From Obelidium mucronatum (lineage: Eukaryota > Chytridiomycota > Chytridiomycetes > Chytridiales > Chytriomycetaceae), in contig JAIVFH010000011.1 in the NCBI GenBank assembly GCA_025765595.1, positions 124,001 to 188,000 of the forward strand: a DNA stretch of 64,000 bases, in the 5' to 3' direction. Positions 45,838-55,852 of this stretch are shown here, one piece after another (position 1 is the first letter of the stretch; the number at the start of each line of letters is the position of its first letter). The position numbers and the translations under genes are program-made. The notes under the pieces were generated by a model. It had not been told where the DNA came from, ran no database searches, and worked only from the letters and a program-made list of their open reading frames with translations.

Positions 45838-47952
45838 ATGGACGAGTTGACGACAGTGGTTTTCGAGGGACAGCTGCTGAAGCAGAACCGCCACGGGCAG
45901 TTCCAGAAGAGGCAAGCATCGCTAGTCTGACTCTCGCCTGACTTTTCTCTGCCGCAGAATGTTCCGCTTCGACGGGCTCCTCCTCCTCTGCCTGGCGCCC
46001 ACCCGCCAGCTGCTGCCCGAAAACATCACTCTGCTGACGTTCGATCCGCTGCGCCACGCAAACAACGCCGAGTTTGCCGATGCGCTGCGGCGCTTTTACC
46101 CGTGCGTTGCTTGCGCTGCTTTAGCCTTAACCTAACTGCTTTGTAGGACAAACCCGCCAATGCCGGCCCTGACAAACCCGCTGCTGGCGAGCTACGAGAC
46201 CGACGACGACGCGCTGGGCTCGCACATTACCACAAAGTACTACCACATGCCAAAGGTGCGTGTGTTTGTCTGGCCTCCCAGTACTGACAGCTGCAAAAAC
46301 AGTGGATTATTCCAACATCAACGATCATCTCCATTCGAACTCTAGTGCCGCAACCGCCGAAAGATCCGGATTCTAAATTGTCACGAACTTTTATAATTGA
46401 GACGATCGACCGCGAATATGTATTGCGAGCTCCAACGGCCGAACTATTTAATCGGTAGCAAACGATTGTCTTTTTTGTCATTATCGGTAATCGCTTACTG
46501 TATTCATTCAGTTGGACGTTTTTGCTTTCTCGAATGAGTGCTACACCGGATTCTTTTGCAATTGACCCATCACACCACAACGATTCGTTTGCTGAATATG
46601 ATGATGAGCAAAATATAAATGACGATCACGACGAGGACGACGCGAAAGTGGAATCTTCTGCCAGCGAGCAGAAGTCAACCCAAGCCGTTCACGACACACC
46701 ATTTTGGAATCAAGAACCCCAGCAGTCATTTCAACCTCCGAAAAGGCAGGGATCCTTGGGTACCGGCTCAGTCAATCAAAGTCAGCTGCATAGTCAGAGA
46801 GACTCGCAAATCTTGCACTATCAACAACTGCTGCAACAAAGTCAACCGTTCCCGCTCCAGCAACCGCAACAACAGCAATTTGTTCCAGTAAATAGCTCAA
46901 TTGATGTGACGCATGAGGCGATTCCGAGGCTTGAAACGTGGAACAGATCTGTTGCAGAACTTATGGATAGAGATGCTGGTGCTAGAGGTTCAATTATTTC
47001 GATTTCTGCCAATATTGATCAGCGGAGCGATGCGACTCCCTCAGTTCTGCGTGGGGGAGCACGGCGGAGTTTTTTGGGTGATGCTGTTGTGGCTCTCCAA
47101 CAACCACCCATTGACGCCATTTCTGGTCGTCAACGCCAGATATCCGAAGCAAATTGGAGTCGACTTGGATCTGTGCCACCTGGTACATCATCCCATCCAC
47201 CGTCATTGACCAGTCTCACACCGCCACTACCACCGGCGGGAGCTATAATTCTAGGGCAAACGGTCGACAGCCCTACATCATCTCAGCCGCCAAACCAGCT
47301 ACCACTCCCAAGCATCATTGGAGCTCGAACAACTATATCATCTCCAACGCCAAGCACTACACTTCCCCTTTCCCGCCCTGGATCATCCAACCAATCTAAT
47401 CCACCTTTCCCACCATCGATTCCACGAACCTTGTCATCCCTTCCTCGTCCCCAAGAAGTCCCTCAACGAGAAATCAGTCACGCCACAACGGCAATCATCC
47501 GCCTTATCCGTCGGCTACAAGGTTTCCCGAACGACTCACCATCCGCGAAACCAACAACACCACCTTCCCCTGCATTCATTATTGAATTTGCATGCGAGGC
47601 GATTCCTCACCAACTCTCGCGGATCCATATTCGGATACAAGAAAGATTAGAAGAAGTGTTGAATGTCCTGTCATCAGCTGCCGCCGCTCCTTCCAGAACC
47701 GCAGGAACCTCCTACACAAGCGGCTACGAAAACGTGATTAAAGGGCTTGAAGGAACTCGCGACCGCGTTCAAGAGATGCAACAAGATTGGGATCGCACTG
47801 TAGTCCAAGTACTCAAGAGTGCTTCCGCGTCAGGGTTTTCCAAAGTGGAGCGAGATCTTGCGGTGGAAAATCAGTGGAGAAGGGTTCTTGGGGTTGGTAT
47901 TTGTGGTGGAGTTGTTGATGTGATGCAAGATGTGAGACGGTTTTATTGTTAG
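45838..47952 (+). CDS. PH-domain protein with disordered middle and helical C-terminus
   Basis: Exons are 45838-45911, 45958-46101, 46147-46255, 46303-46454 and 46512-47952, all in frame. The N-terminal PH domain reads VVFEGQLLKQNRHGQFQKR / MFRFDGLLLLC ... KLSRTFIIETIDREYVLRA ... ELFNRWTFLLSRM, with the closing Trp helix. A Gln-rich, then Pro/Ser/Thr-rich, low-complexity middle follows. The C-terminal 130 residues are helical (AFIIEFACEAIPHQLSRIH, VERDLAVENQWRRVLGVG). PH domains bind phosphoinositides or proteins, so a membrane-signalling adaptor is likely. Intron 1 is GC-AG (GCAAGC...CCGCAG). Transcription converges on the next gene with a 54-bp gap. Confidence 0.75.
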
Positions 47953-48006
47953 TTGTTTTTGTAAAGAAAAAAAAATAGATTCATAACAATGCATGGGTAC
48001 TGAGTT

Positions 48007-51000
48007 CTACTGAAGCAAGAATAAGAAAAAGAAAGAAAGCGGCAAGGAATATGGATGGATGGCCCAAGACACCAATATGTCCGTTTTGGTATCAACGTTG
48101 TCAACATGAGTTCTAACTTCTGCATTTGCATTTACAACTCCAATTGAGTTCACTATTGTCTGGGAAGTCAATGTAGCTGACACATTGCTGGGACGAGTAA
48201 CTGTTTGTATGGAACTCGTTGAATTGCGAGTGACTGTTTGTATGGCACTCGTTAAATTGCGTTTTAGACCTGTTGTTTTCTGTTTCTTGCCACCAATGGC
48301 TTTCGTGTGCGAGGTAGTTTTCTCGTGAGTCAGTGAGCACGTAGACTTTGAAATCACATCCCGTGACTTGGTAGCCTTCAACTCAGATTGGGTTTCAGTT
48401 ACTTTCGACGCAGATTTAGATTTTCCAGGAGCACTTGATGAGACAGCAGGAGCAACTGTGAGTAGTTTGGTGCATGAGAATGAAGACGAAGCAGTGGAAG
48501 TACTTCTGGGAGTTGATGATGATTTCGTTTTCAGAGCACTTGTATAAACATTGCGAGTTGAAGCAGTTGTCGTCAACGTATTTTCTTTTGTCAAAGGAGC
48601 CTGCGTTTTTGAATAACAGGAAGTCGCGTTGATTCGTTTCGTGCTTGGAAATAACAACGACTTTGTTTTTCCGCTGAGAGAAGGCTCAATCGAATTTATA
48701 GCTGAATCTGTGGGCTTGAAGATCGTAGTGGGACTGTTCAATTTTGTCGCCGTCTTCATAACGCGTGTCTTGGTTGTATTGCTAGATGAGTCTGCAGCAA
48801 TAGGGGTTGTTGATTTGGGGGTGGGTGGCGCCAGAGTGGTTTGACTAGTGAATCGGGAAGAAATGATAGAGCCGAGTTGTTTTGAGGTAGATGATGTCCG
48901 ACTACGTGTATCTAATTTTACCCGAGACGATGTTTGGGTAGCTCTTGGAGTTTTTGAGAATACAGGTGCAGTATTTTCAACCATTGAGCGCGAGGTGAGA
49001 CTCTTTGTGGGTGTCCTGCTTGGTAGAGCTGTAACTGCTGTCAATGGATTCGCAGTGCCGCTGCTAGTCTTGACGTTCGGTTGCACACTTGGCTCTCTCA
49101 TTGAAGAGAATGCTGGAAAGAAACATTAATATTCGACCACGACACCCAAAAAAATAAAAAATAAAACAATAAACACCTGATGTAGGGTCTGGTTTTGGAG
49201 CTCTCGTCGAAGTGATGATGACAAGCTTCTCAGTTGCGGGCACAGTAAACGTAGCAGTCACAATCTGCCCTGAATTGAAGGTCATGGTAGACGATACAAT
49301 CTTCGTGGAGGTCACAGAAGTCACTGCCTGCGATAATCCAGTCTTTGTCAAGGTCACAGAAGTCAGAGCGGGTGCGACGGAAGAGATGGTTGCTGAAACG
49401 AGGATGGAACTGCTACTAGGAAGACTGTTCAATGCTGAAGTTGCCTTAACTGTGGTTGTTGCTCGTGCGGTACCGGTGGGAGTAACAATAACAAGCTTCT
49501 CGGTTTTTGGAACAGTAAAAGTAATGGTCACGATCTGTCCTGGATTGAAGGTTGTGGCAGGTCGTGGAATTTTCGTGGAAGTAGCTGAAGTTGCAGTTAT
49601 TGAGAGCCCAGTCTTAGTGGATGACATAAAAGTTCCAGATAACGAAATGGGAGACATGGTTTTGGAAGTAGCGATTGATCGACTCAAATTACTGGAAGAA
49701 GTTGTGGCCCGTGTGGTGGCACTGGTGGATGTTACAATCGCCAGCTTTTCTGTTGCTGGCACAGTAAACGTTACAGTCATTATCTGCCCTGGATTGAAGG
49801 TTGAGACGGATGCTGCTTTTGTGGGAGTTGCTTCAGTTATCGACAACCCAGTGTTTGTGGACAGCAAAGAAGATCCTCCGCTCGATCGACTCGAACTATT
49901 GGAAGTTGAAGTTGTAGTTCGTGTGGCGACACCGGTGGATGTTACAACCACCAGCTTTTCTGTTGCTGGCACAGTAAACGTAACAGTCATTATCTGCCCT
50001 GGATTGAACGTTGAGGCAGATGCCGCCTTTGTAGAAGTTGTCGAAATTATCGAGATCCCAGTCTTGGTAGGCGACAAAGCGATTGAACGGCTCAAACTGT
50101 TGGAAGTTGAAGCAGTGGCTCGTGTGGTGGCTCTGGTGGATGTTACAATCACCAGCTTTTCGGTTGCTGGAACAGTAAACGTAATGGTCACCATTTGCCC
50201 TGGATTGAAAGTCGCAGGAGTCAGTAACGTAGCTGTGGGAGTCAAAAGAGTCGCAGTCGGCGAGACAGTGGAGGCACTTTTTTGGGAAGAAAAGGAGTTC
50301 TTCATACTATTGGATGTTGGGGTTGTTCCCGCAGTAGCACTGGTGGGTGCGACTATCACCAGCTTTTCGGTTTTTGGAACAGTAAACGTAATAGTAACCA
50401 TTTGTCCTGGATTGAAGGTTGTGGCAGAGGGGGTGATTTTCATGGACGTCGCTGAAGGTATAGCTAATGAAGTCTGAGTGGAGGAGGAAGTAGCTCCAGT
50501 CGAAGAAATTGAAGAAGTGGGTTTGGGAAAACTGGAAGCCACTATTGTGCTTCGTGTGGAGGCACTGGTAGATGACACAATGACTAACTTTTCTGTAGCT
50601 GGAACAGTAAAAGTAACGGTCACAACCTTCCCTGGATTGACCGTTATGGCTGGTAGCGCAACCTTGGTGGATGTCGTAGCTGCAGTCAATTCAGACGATG
50701 GCTCAGTCTTCGTGGAAGTCTTAGCCAAAGAAACAGAAAAGATGGTTTCGAGGATAGAAGCTGTGATATTCACTCTAGTCGAGGCTGAAGATTCTACCAC
50801 TGTAGCAGTCGATTCCGCTTTGTTTGTTCGCGTAAAACCAGTACTGGTGGGGGTAACAACCACCAGCTTTTCTTTTGCTGGAACAGTGAAAGTAAGGGTC
50901 ATCATCTTCCCTGGATTGAAGACCGCTGACAGTGGAGTCCCAGCGAAAGTCAGGGTAGAAGAAGCAACGGCGGAAGTTTTAGTAAATGACATTCTTGTCC

Positions 51001-51922
51001 CCATAGAAGCCGCGGCTGGCGAGGGATTAGAAGTAGCTGTTGTGGCTGTTGCACTGGATTTTCGAGTCGTAGCACTGGCGGCCCGGGGGGTAATGCTAGC
51101 TGGCTTTTCTGTTATTGGAACAGTAAAAGTATCGGTAACTATCCGCCCTGAATTGAAAATTGAAGGTTGCAATTCAATCTTCTCAGAAGTAACCAAAGTT
51201 GAAGTGGTTGAGGCAGAAGACATGGTCTGAATTGGAACAGATTCATTTGCGTTCGTAAATGGTGATGTAGTTATCATTTTTGCGGTAGTAGATGGCAACG
51301 CGATAGGTGTGGGTTTCACGATTACCATTGTTTTAGTTTCTGAGAGGAAAATAATCTGTGAAATGGAACCATTTGACACATCAGCTGTTGCAATGGAGCC
51401 AACTGATTTAGTTGAAGAACTGTCGCTTTGTGCAGTTGAAGTGATAGAAGTGCTCCCGAAAACAACCGGCGTCAGTTTTTCAGTGGCCATGGGTGGGTTT
51501 GGAGGTGCAATTGTTGGTATTTGCGTGACTTTGGAGGTTTGAGTGGCTGGAGGAATACTTGCTGGAGATGGACTTCTGGATATCAATCTGGTGTTTTTAG
51601 AACTTGCCGAAGATTCTGCTGGGCCAAAGAATATAAAACTGAATCGTAAGCAAAGATAGGGTTGAAGATCGTGAGTGGGTTTACCGAAAGTCGTTGTAGA
51701 ATATTCTTCCAGCGAATTCCCAAACGACAGTGCGGCAGTTTTGGATGTTTTGTGAGCTGCGTCAATTCCTAGCATCACTGTTGTTTGAGCCAGAGCGCGA
51801 GTGGCAGCTCCTTGAGTTGCGTTTGTTGTGGCTGTTGTGTTTGTTGACGTATGGGCCAGTGAGTCATCCACGGCAGCGGCCACGGCAGACAGAAAGCCCA
51901 GCAGCGCGCAGCAAACACGCAT
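48007..51922 (-). CDS. mucin-like surface protein with nine PGQ-TFTVP repeats
   Basis: The ATG is at 51922 with signal peptide MRVCCALLGFLSAVAAA. Introns are about 51619-51684 and 49113-49176, both in frame. The protein is almost wholly Ser/Thr/Ala. Nine diverged repeats of roughly 60-110 residues centre on FNPGQ-[MI]VT-[IV]-TFTVPATEKLVIVTS. The second exon-rich half is Lys/Ser/Thr-rich, and the C-terminus is hydrophobic (PYSLPLSFFFLFLLQ), as for a GPI signal. It is likely a heavily O-glycosylated wall or adhesion protein; function is inferred from composition. It diverges from the MYND gene, the two ATGs being 68 bp apart. Confidence 0.8.
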
Positions 51923-51990
51923 CTCGTTTTTGTCTTATTTCTTGTCTCATCAGGTCTTGCTCGTTGCGGGTTGAAGTAATGAACTCGTGA
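51923..51990. promoter_or_regulatory. 68-bp bidirectional promoter interval
   Basis: Only 68 bp separate the divergent start codons of the mucin-like gene (51922, minus) and the MYND gene (51991, plus). Promoters must overlap here or lie within the transcribed regions. No TATA-like motif is obvious. Confidence 0.5.
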
Positions 51991-53859
51991 ATGAAATTTT
52001 CGAAGTGGGTTTTGATGGAAAACAAAAGCGAGGATCTCTTCTTCGAATTCCTCAGCAAGCGAACGGCGCTAGAAACACCGCTCTTGATCCACCCGAAAAA
52101 GACGCGTCTTTATGCAGCCACACTGGGCGCTTTGGTCCAGCTGACCTGCAAGAAGCAAGTGGCCCGTTGGTCCTTCCATCTGCTTCCCTCACCCAATGAA
52201 CATCCGTTTTATGCTGCTTGGTCTCTCCACGCAATATACACAGCATCTATAAAGTTTGCTTACTCGTATTCTGACCGACTGGCGCTTCAATCCCATCTGG
52301 ATGATGCAAGTGGTTGGCTGAAGAATCATCCCTCAAATTCCTTGCTGTCCCAAAAAATCAACAAGGCCAAAGGAGAACTTAAAACTCTGCTGAAACAATC
52401 GATGGAGCTGGAAATGGTTGAAAGGTATTTCACTGAAAAGAAAGCAGACTTTCGATTCCTGGTCCCTCTAGCCTTCAATCGTTTCTTTGGGCTGCCTTCT
52501 GGCCTCCATTACCATAAAACTCGCTATTGCGGCTTGATTTTAATGGCACCCATTGATTTAGGCTCTGATTTTGATTGGAGAGATTACTTGGACCGGGTAG
52601 AACGCGACGAAAAGGAATTCCCAGCTTATACAGCGCTTCTGCTGCAGAAATATTACTCTTGCTTTAATTTTCATGGCGATTCAGACTCTTTGAACAAACT
52701 GTACAAGGCACAAAGTATGTTTGGCTTCATGTCAAAACAGCCAGTCATGCAAACGCTGGAATTCGATCTCTTTGGGTTTCACGGAGAATTCATGACTATT
52801 GATTCCGTCTTATTTACCTCAAACTATAATGGATACCGCACCCGGCTTGCCGAATCGATTAAACTTCTTGAGCAACAGCAACAACCAATCATTTCGATTG
52901 ACTTCACTTTAAATCATCACGATCAAATAATTAAGGAAGAAAAAAGACGGATTAGGCATCTCGAAGCGCGTCAATACGAGTGTGCTCGAAGCCGTGACCT
53001 CATTACTGAATACTCTCTCGCCCATGGCGCGACTCAAAAGCACAGAGTACTCAAGGATCTATATAATTGCATAAAATCATCGAAATCCATGGTTTCCGAT
53101 ACCCAACACGAATTTGTTGACATGTTATGTTCAACGTCTACTGACACCTTACTGAAGGCGATCGCATTATATCTCTCGTTCACGCTCTTTCTGAAGCAAG
53201 GCATTGAAATTCCAGAGATATTTTTGAAAGCGGTGCAAGGTTTCAATTCCCTTTTCACTGATGGCAAGGAACATTTTGTTCGGGACTTTTGGAGTGGCTT
53301 TAAAGAATCACCAGAAGCAAGCTCGATGTCGCGAGCACTAAAACCCGATATCAATAAGGTTGCATTTTATTGGATGTCTCAAGCGCGCTCTCATCTGACG
53401 AAAAGAATACAAACGATACCGACAACACTTTCGATTCAAGACGACATTTTTATTTCATCCAAATCTCCTTACTCATGCCACCAATGCAAAAAAAGGTTTC
53501 CAGATACTTTTTTAACTTGCTGTCAAATATGTAAGTCCGCTTGGTATTGTGGACGTGTTTGTCAAATAATGGATTGGAATGTTGAGCATTCCAAGGTTTG
53601 CAGAGATGCAAATGATTTGCAAACAGGGGATGTTGTTCGAGTCCACAGTCTTTATCAAGATGGGCTAAGATGGAATGGGCGTTTATGTGAGGTTCTCGAT
53701 CGGCGCGATAGGTTCAGGATGCTGTTGCAAGTGAAACCTTATGGGCAGATTCTAAAAGGAGATGAAATTTGGGTTTCTTCGGAAAATGTTGTTCGTGTTA
53801 TGGCGATTGAGAATCAGCATTCAAGAAATATGTTACCATTCGTCACAACAAATTTATAA
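51991..53859 (+). CDS. MYND zinc-finger protein
   Basis: A single-exon ORF of 622 residues starts at ATG 51991 (an ATG at 51979 stops at once). Most of the protein is helical with no recognised domain. Near residues 490-530 lies a MYND finger: CHQCKKRF ... TCCQICKSAWYCGRVCQ ... WNVEHSKVC with the Cys/His ligand pattern. The finger is followed by a small beta-rich extension (RWNGRLCEVLDRRDRFRMLL ... ENVVRV) that often follows fungal MYND fingers. MYND domains bind proline-rich partners. The partner here is unknown. Confidence 0.85.
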   Translation: MKFSKWVLMENKSEDLFFEFLSKRTALETPLLIHPKKTRLYAATLGALVQLTCKKQVARWSFHLLPSPNEHPFYAAWSLHAIYTASIKFAYSYSDRLALQSHLDDASGWLKNHPSNSLLSQKINKAKGELKTLLKQSMELEMVERYFTEKKADFRFLVPLAFNRFFGLPSGLHYHKTRYCGLILMAPIDLGSDFDWRDYLDRVERDEKEFPAYTALLLQKYYSCFNFHGDSDSLNKLYKAQSMFGFMSKQPVMQTLEFDLFGFHGEFMTIDSVLFTSNYNGYRTRLAESIKLLEQQQQPIISIDFTLNHHDQIIKEEKRRIRHLEARQYECARSRDLITEYSLAHGATQKHRVLKDLYNCIKSSKSMVSDTQHEFVDMLCSTSTDTLLKAIALYLSFTLFLKQGIEIPEIFLKAVQGFNSLFTDGKEHFVRDFWSGFKESPEASSMSRALKPDINKVAFYWMSQARSHLTKRIQTIPTTLSIQDDIFISSKSPYSCHQCKKRFPDTFLTCCQICKSAWYCGRVCQIMDWNVEHSKVCRDANDLQTGDVVRVHSLYQDGLRWNGRLCEVLDRRDRFRMLLQVKPYGQILKGDEIWVSSENVVRVMAIENQHSRNMLPFVTTNL

Positions 53860-53954
53860 ATTATTATTCTTTATTTCAATATGTCTTGCACCTCAAGTCG
53901 TCCAAAAAAAGTTGACCAAAAGCGTCCATTTCCAATTGTGTGCATCCAAACTAT

Positions 53955-55641
53955 TTACATACCAATATAACCAACCATCACCAAAGCCCCGCATCCCACG
54001 ATTCCAATAAAAACCGTTCCCTTCCACATCCATTGTCGAACGCGCTTCCAAAACTTAGGCCACCCATCGGCATCATCCCCAGCAGTCGCGCGGATTTCTG
54101 GAACTCCAGCTTCCAAAGCCGTTCCAGTTCGTCTTGCATGTTCTCGACACCAATCTTCATAAGTCATCAGCAATGGGGTCCGATCGCTCACATTAACTAA
54201 CGTTGAAAGGGGCGCTGCGGAATGCTGTTGTTGCTGTTGGCGATGGTGAAGATGATGGATGGAAGATCGCCTTCCGGCACCATGGGTTGGGCTTGAGGCA
54301 GTACTGGTATTATTTGAATCGCCATTTGTTAAAGAACTCTTGCGCGAATGACTTCCTGGCACACAAGGGACTGAAGCCGAGTTTTCTGCGAGCATATTAT
54401 TCGCCCATGACCCCATACTTTTACTCTTTCGATGATGCGCCTTTTTAACCGAAGATACTGCAGCATTTTCCGCCAGAATAGAGGCGCCGGCAGGCGGAGA
54501 TGGCGGTAAGAGACCTGCAAATGATACTCGAGCAATAACTGCTTTGAATTCTGAGAGCAGATCTGGCTGGTCTTTAAGAAGTTGGGTTGCTTGGTAGATA
54601 GCCTGAATGTAGAAAAGGTATATTAGCTTCGTTCGTTAAGAGAGATCAAATACATACAGCTGGATATGATGACGGGCTGACACGGCTTTCTGTAATCAAA
54701 TTCAGAAATTGATGGTATTTTCCGGGGAATCCATCCTCCAAGAATCGTAGCTACAGCGATCTAATTTAGAGAGGGTATTGTTTTCAACCACCACCAAGAA
54801 CTTTTACCTGGACTTTGTATGTAAAATCCACCATCAAATCATCCGACTCTACTTTTTTCTCGCTATAGCTTTGTGCTCCAAGCTCTTCTGGGACTTCTAA
54901 AGCCCCACCTGGAACTGGTGCAACGCTGGGTGCTCCAAACCAGGGGTTGGAATCTGCTAAGGCAGTTGGAGATTCCATTCGATCGCTCAAAGAGCTAAAT
55001 GGAGACACCTGCTGCTCCTTTATAGGAATCTCGGGTTGAATTGATTCTGATTCCTCAAAATGTATCTTTTTGTGGGGCTGCAGGGACTCCTCTTCAACAT
55101 AACTATTAGCCCTTTTTGGATGATTTGTCCAATCTGAAGCATGAGGTTCAGCTGCCGGAGCGGTAGCTGTCAGCACTGTGCTCGCTGGTTTTACGGACTC
55201 TTCCAAAGTTGACCCAAAACGAGAATATGTTTCACTGAATGTAGAGCACTTGGAATTTCCTTCTCGTATCTACATTTGGACATTACATTATTTGAGTGAT
55301 GATAATATATACCAAGATTGGGGCTAGGGCTAACCATATCAACTGTTACTCCGGCGGGTAAAAAGACTTCAAAGCCACCAATCAAATCCTCGCGATTCAA
55401 GTCACTAAATAATTCGTCCACTTCAGAAATGAGACCGCGTTTTGTCAGCTGTCGTTTTTTAAATCTGCTCATGATTCCCAGGAACTGCACGGCCAAGAAC
55501 AGTTAGCATGCAGCCTAACGCAAACATTCATTTGCGTACCCTTTTGTAGTTATCTGGCGTCAGAGTCTTTTGCAGCTTGGCAATATATTCTTTTGCGCGA
55601 ATGGCTTTCTCTGCCGTGTTGGGTGATGGGGCCTCCATCAT
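53955..55641 (-). CDS. two-PAH (SIN3-like) protein with C-terminal membrane anchor
   Basis: The ATG is at 55641. Five exons join in frame, with introns near 55496-55541, 55272-55340, 54739-54805 and 54605-54656. The first PAH-like domain reads KAIRAKEYIAKLQKTL...YKRFLGIMSRFKK...VDELFSDLNREDLIGGFEVFLPAG. After an acidic, Ser/Pro-rich linker a second reads LRFLEDGFPGKYHQFLNLI...IYQATQLLKDQPDLLSEFKAVI, a strong PAH signature. A low-complexity region (Ser, His, Gln) leads to a final hydrophobic helix (GTVFIGIVGCGALVMVGYIG) two residues from the end. PAH domains bind transcription-factor helices in SIN3, but the SIN3 HDAC-interaction core is absent and a tail anchor is present. A membrane-tethered PAH adaptor is the inference. 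Confidence 0.7.
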
Positions 55642-55852
55642 ATGTCTGATGTGTTTTTTAAATATTAGACCAGGGGCCCAGAACCGCAGATTTCCTCCGC
55701 ATTTTCAAGGTCACTAGCTGGAGCCTAGCTGGAAATAAACAGATAACAATATGAATTCTAGAAGTATTGCCGAAGCGATTGACGTATATTCCAGAATATT
55801 TTGGAGAACAATCAGAAAAGAAAAAACTCAGCATCCCTGGTTTTTAGTATCC

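Noticed and set aside
48629..51230. Long plus-strand frames opposite the mucin-like gene
   Set aside because: Complement of Ser/Thr-rich repeats gives Val/Glu-rich frames; the minus strand has signal peptide, in-frame introns and C-terminal anchor.
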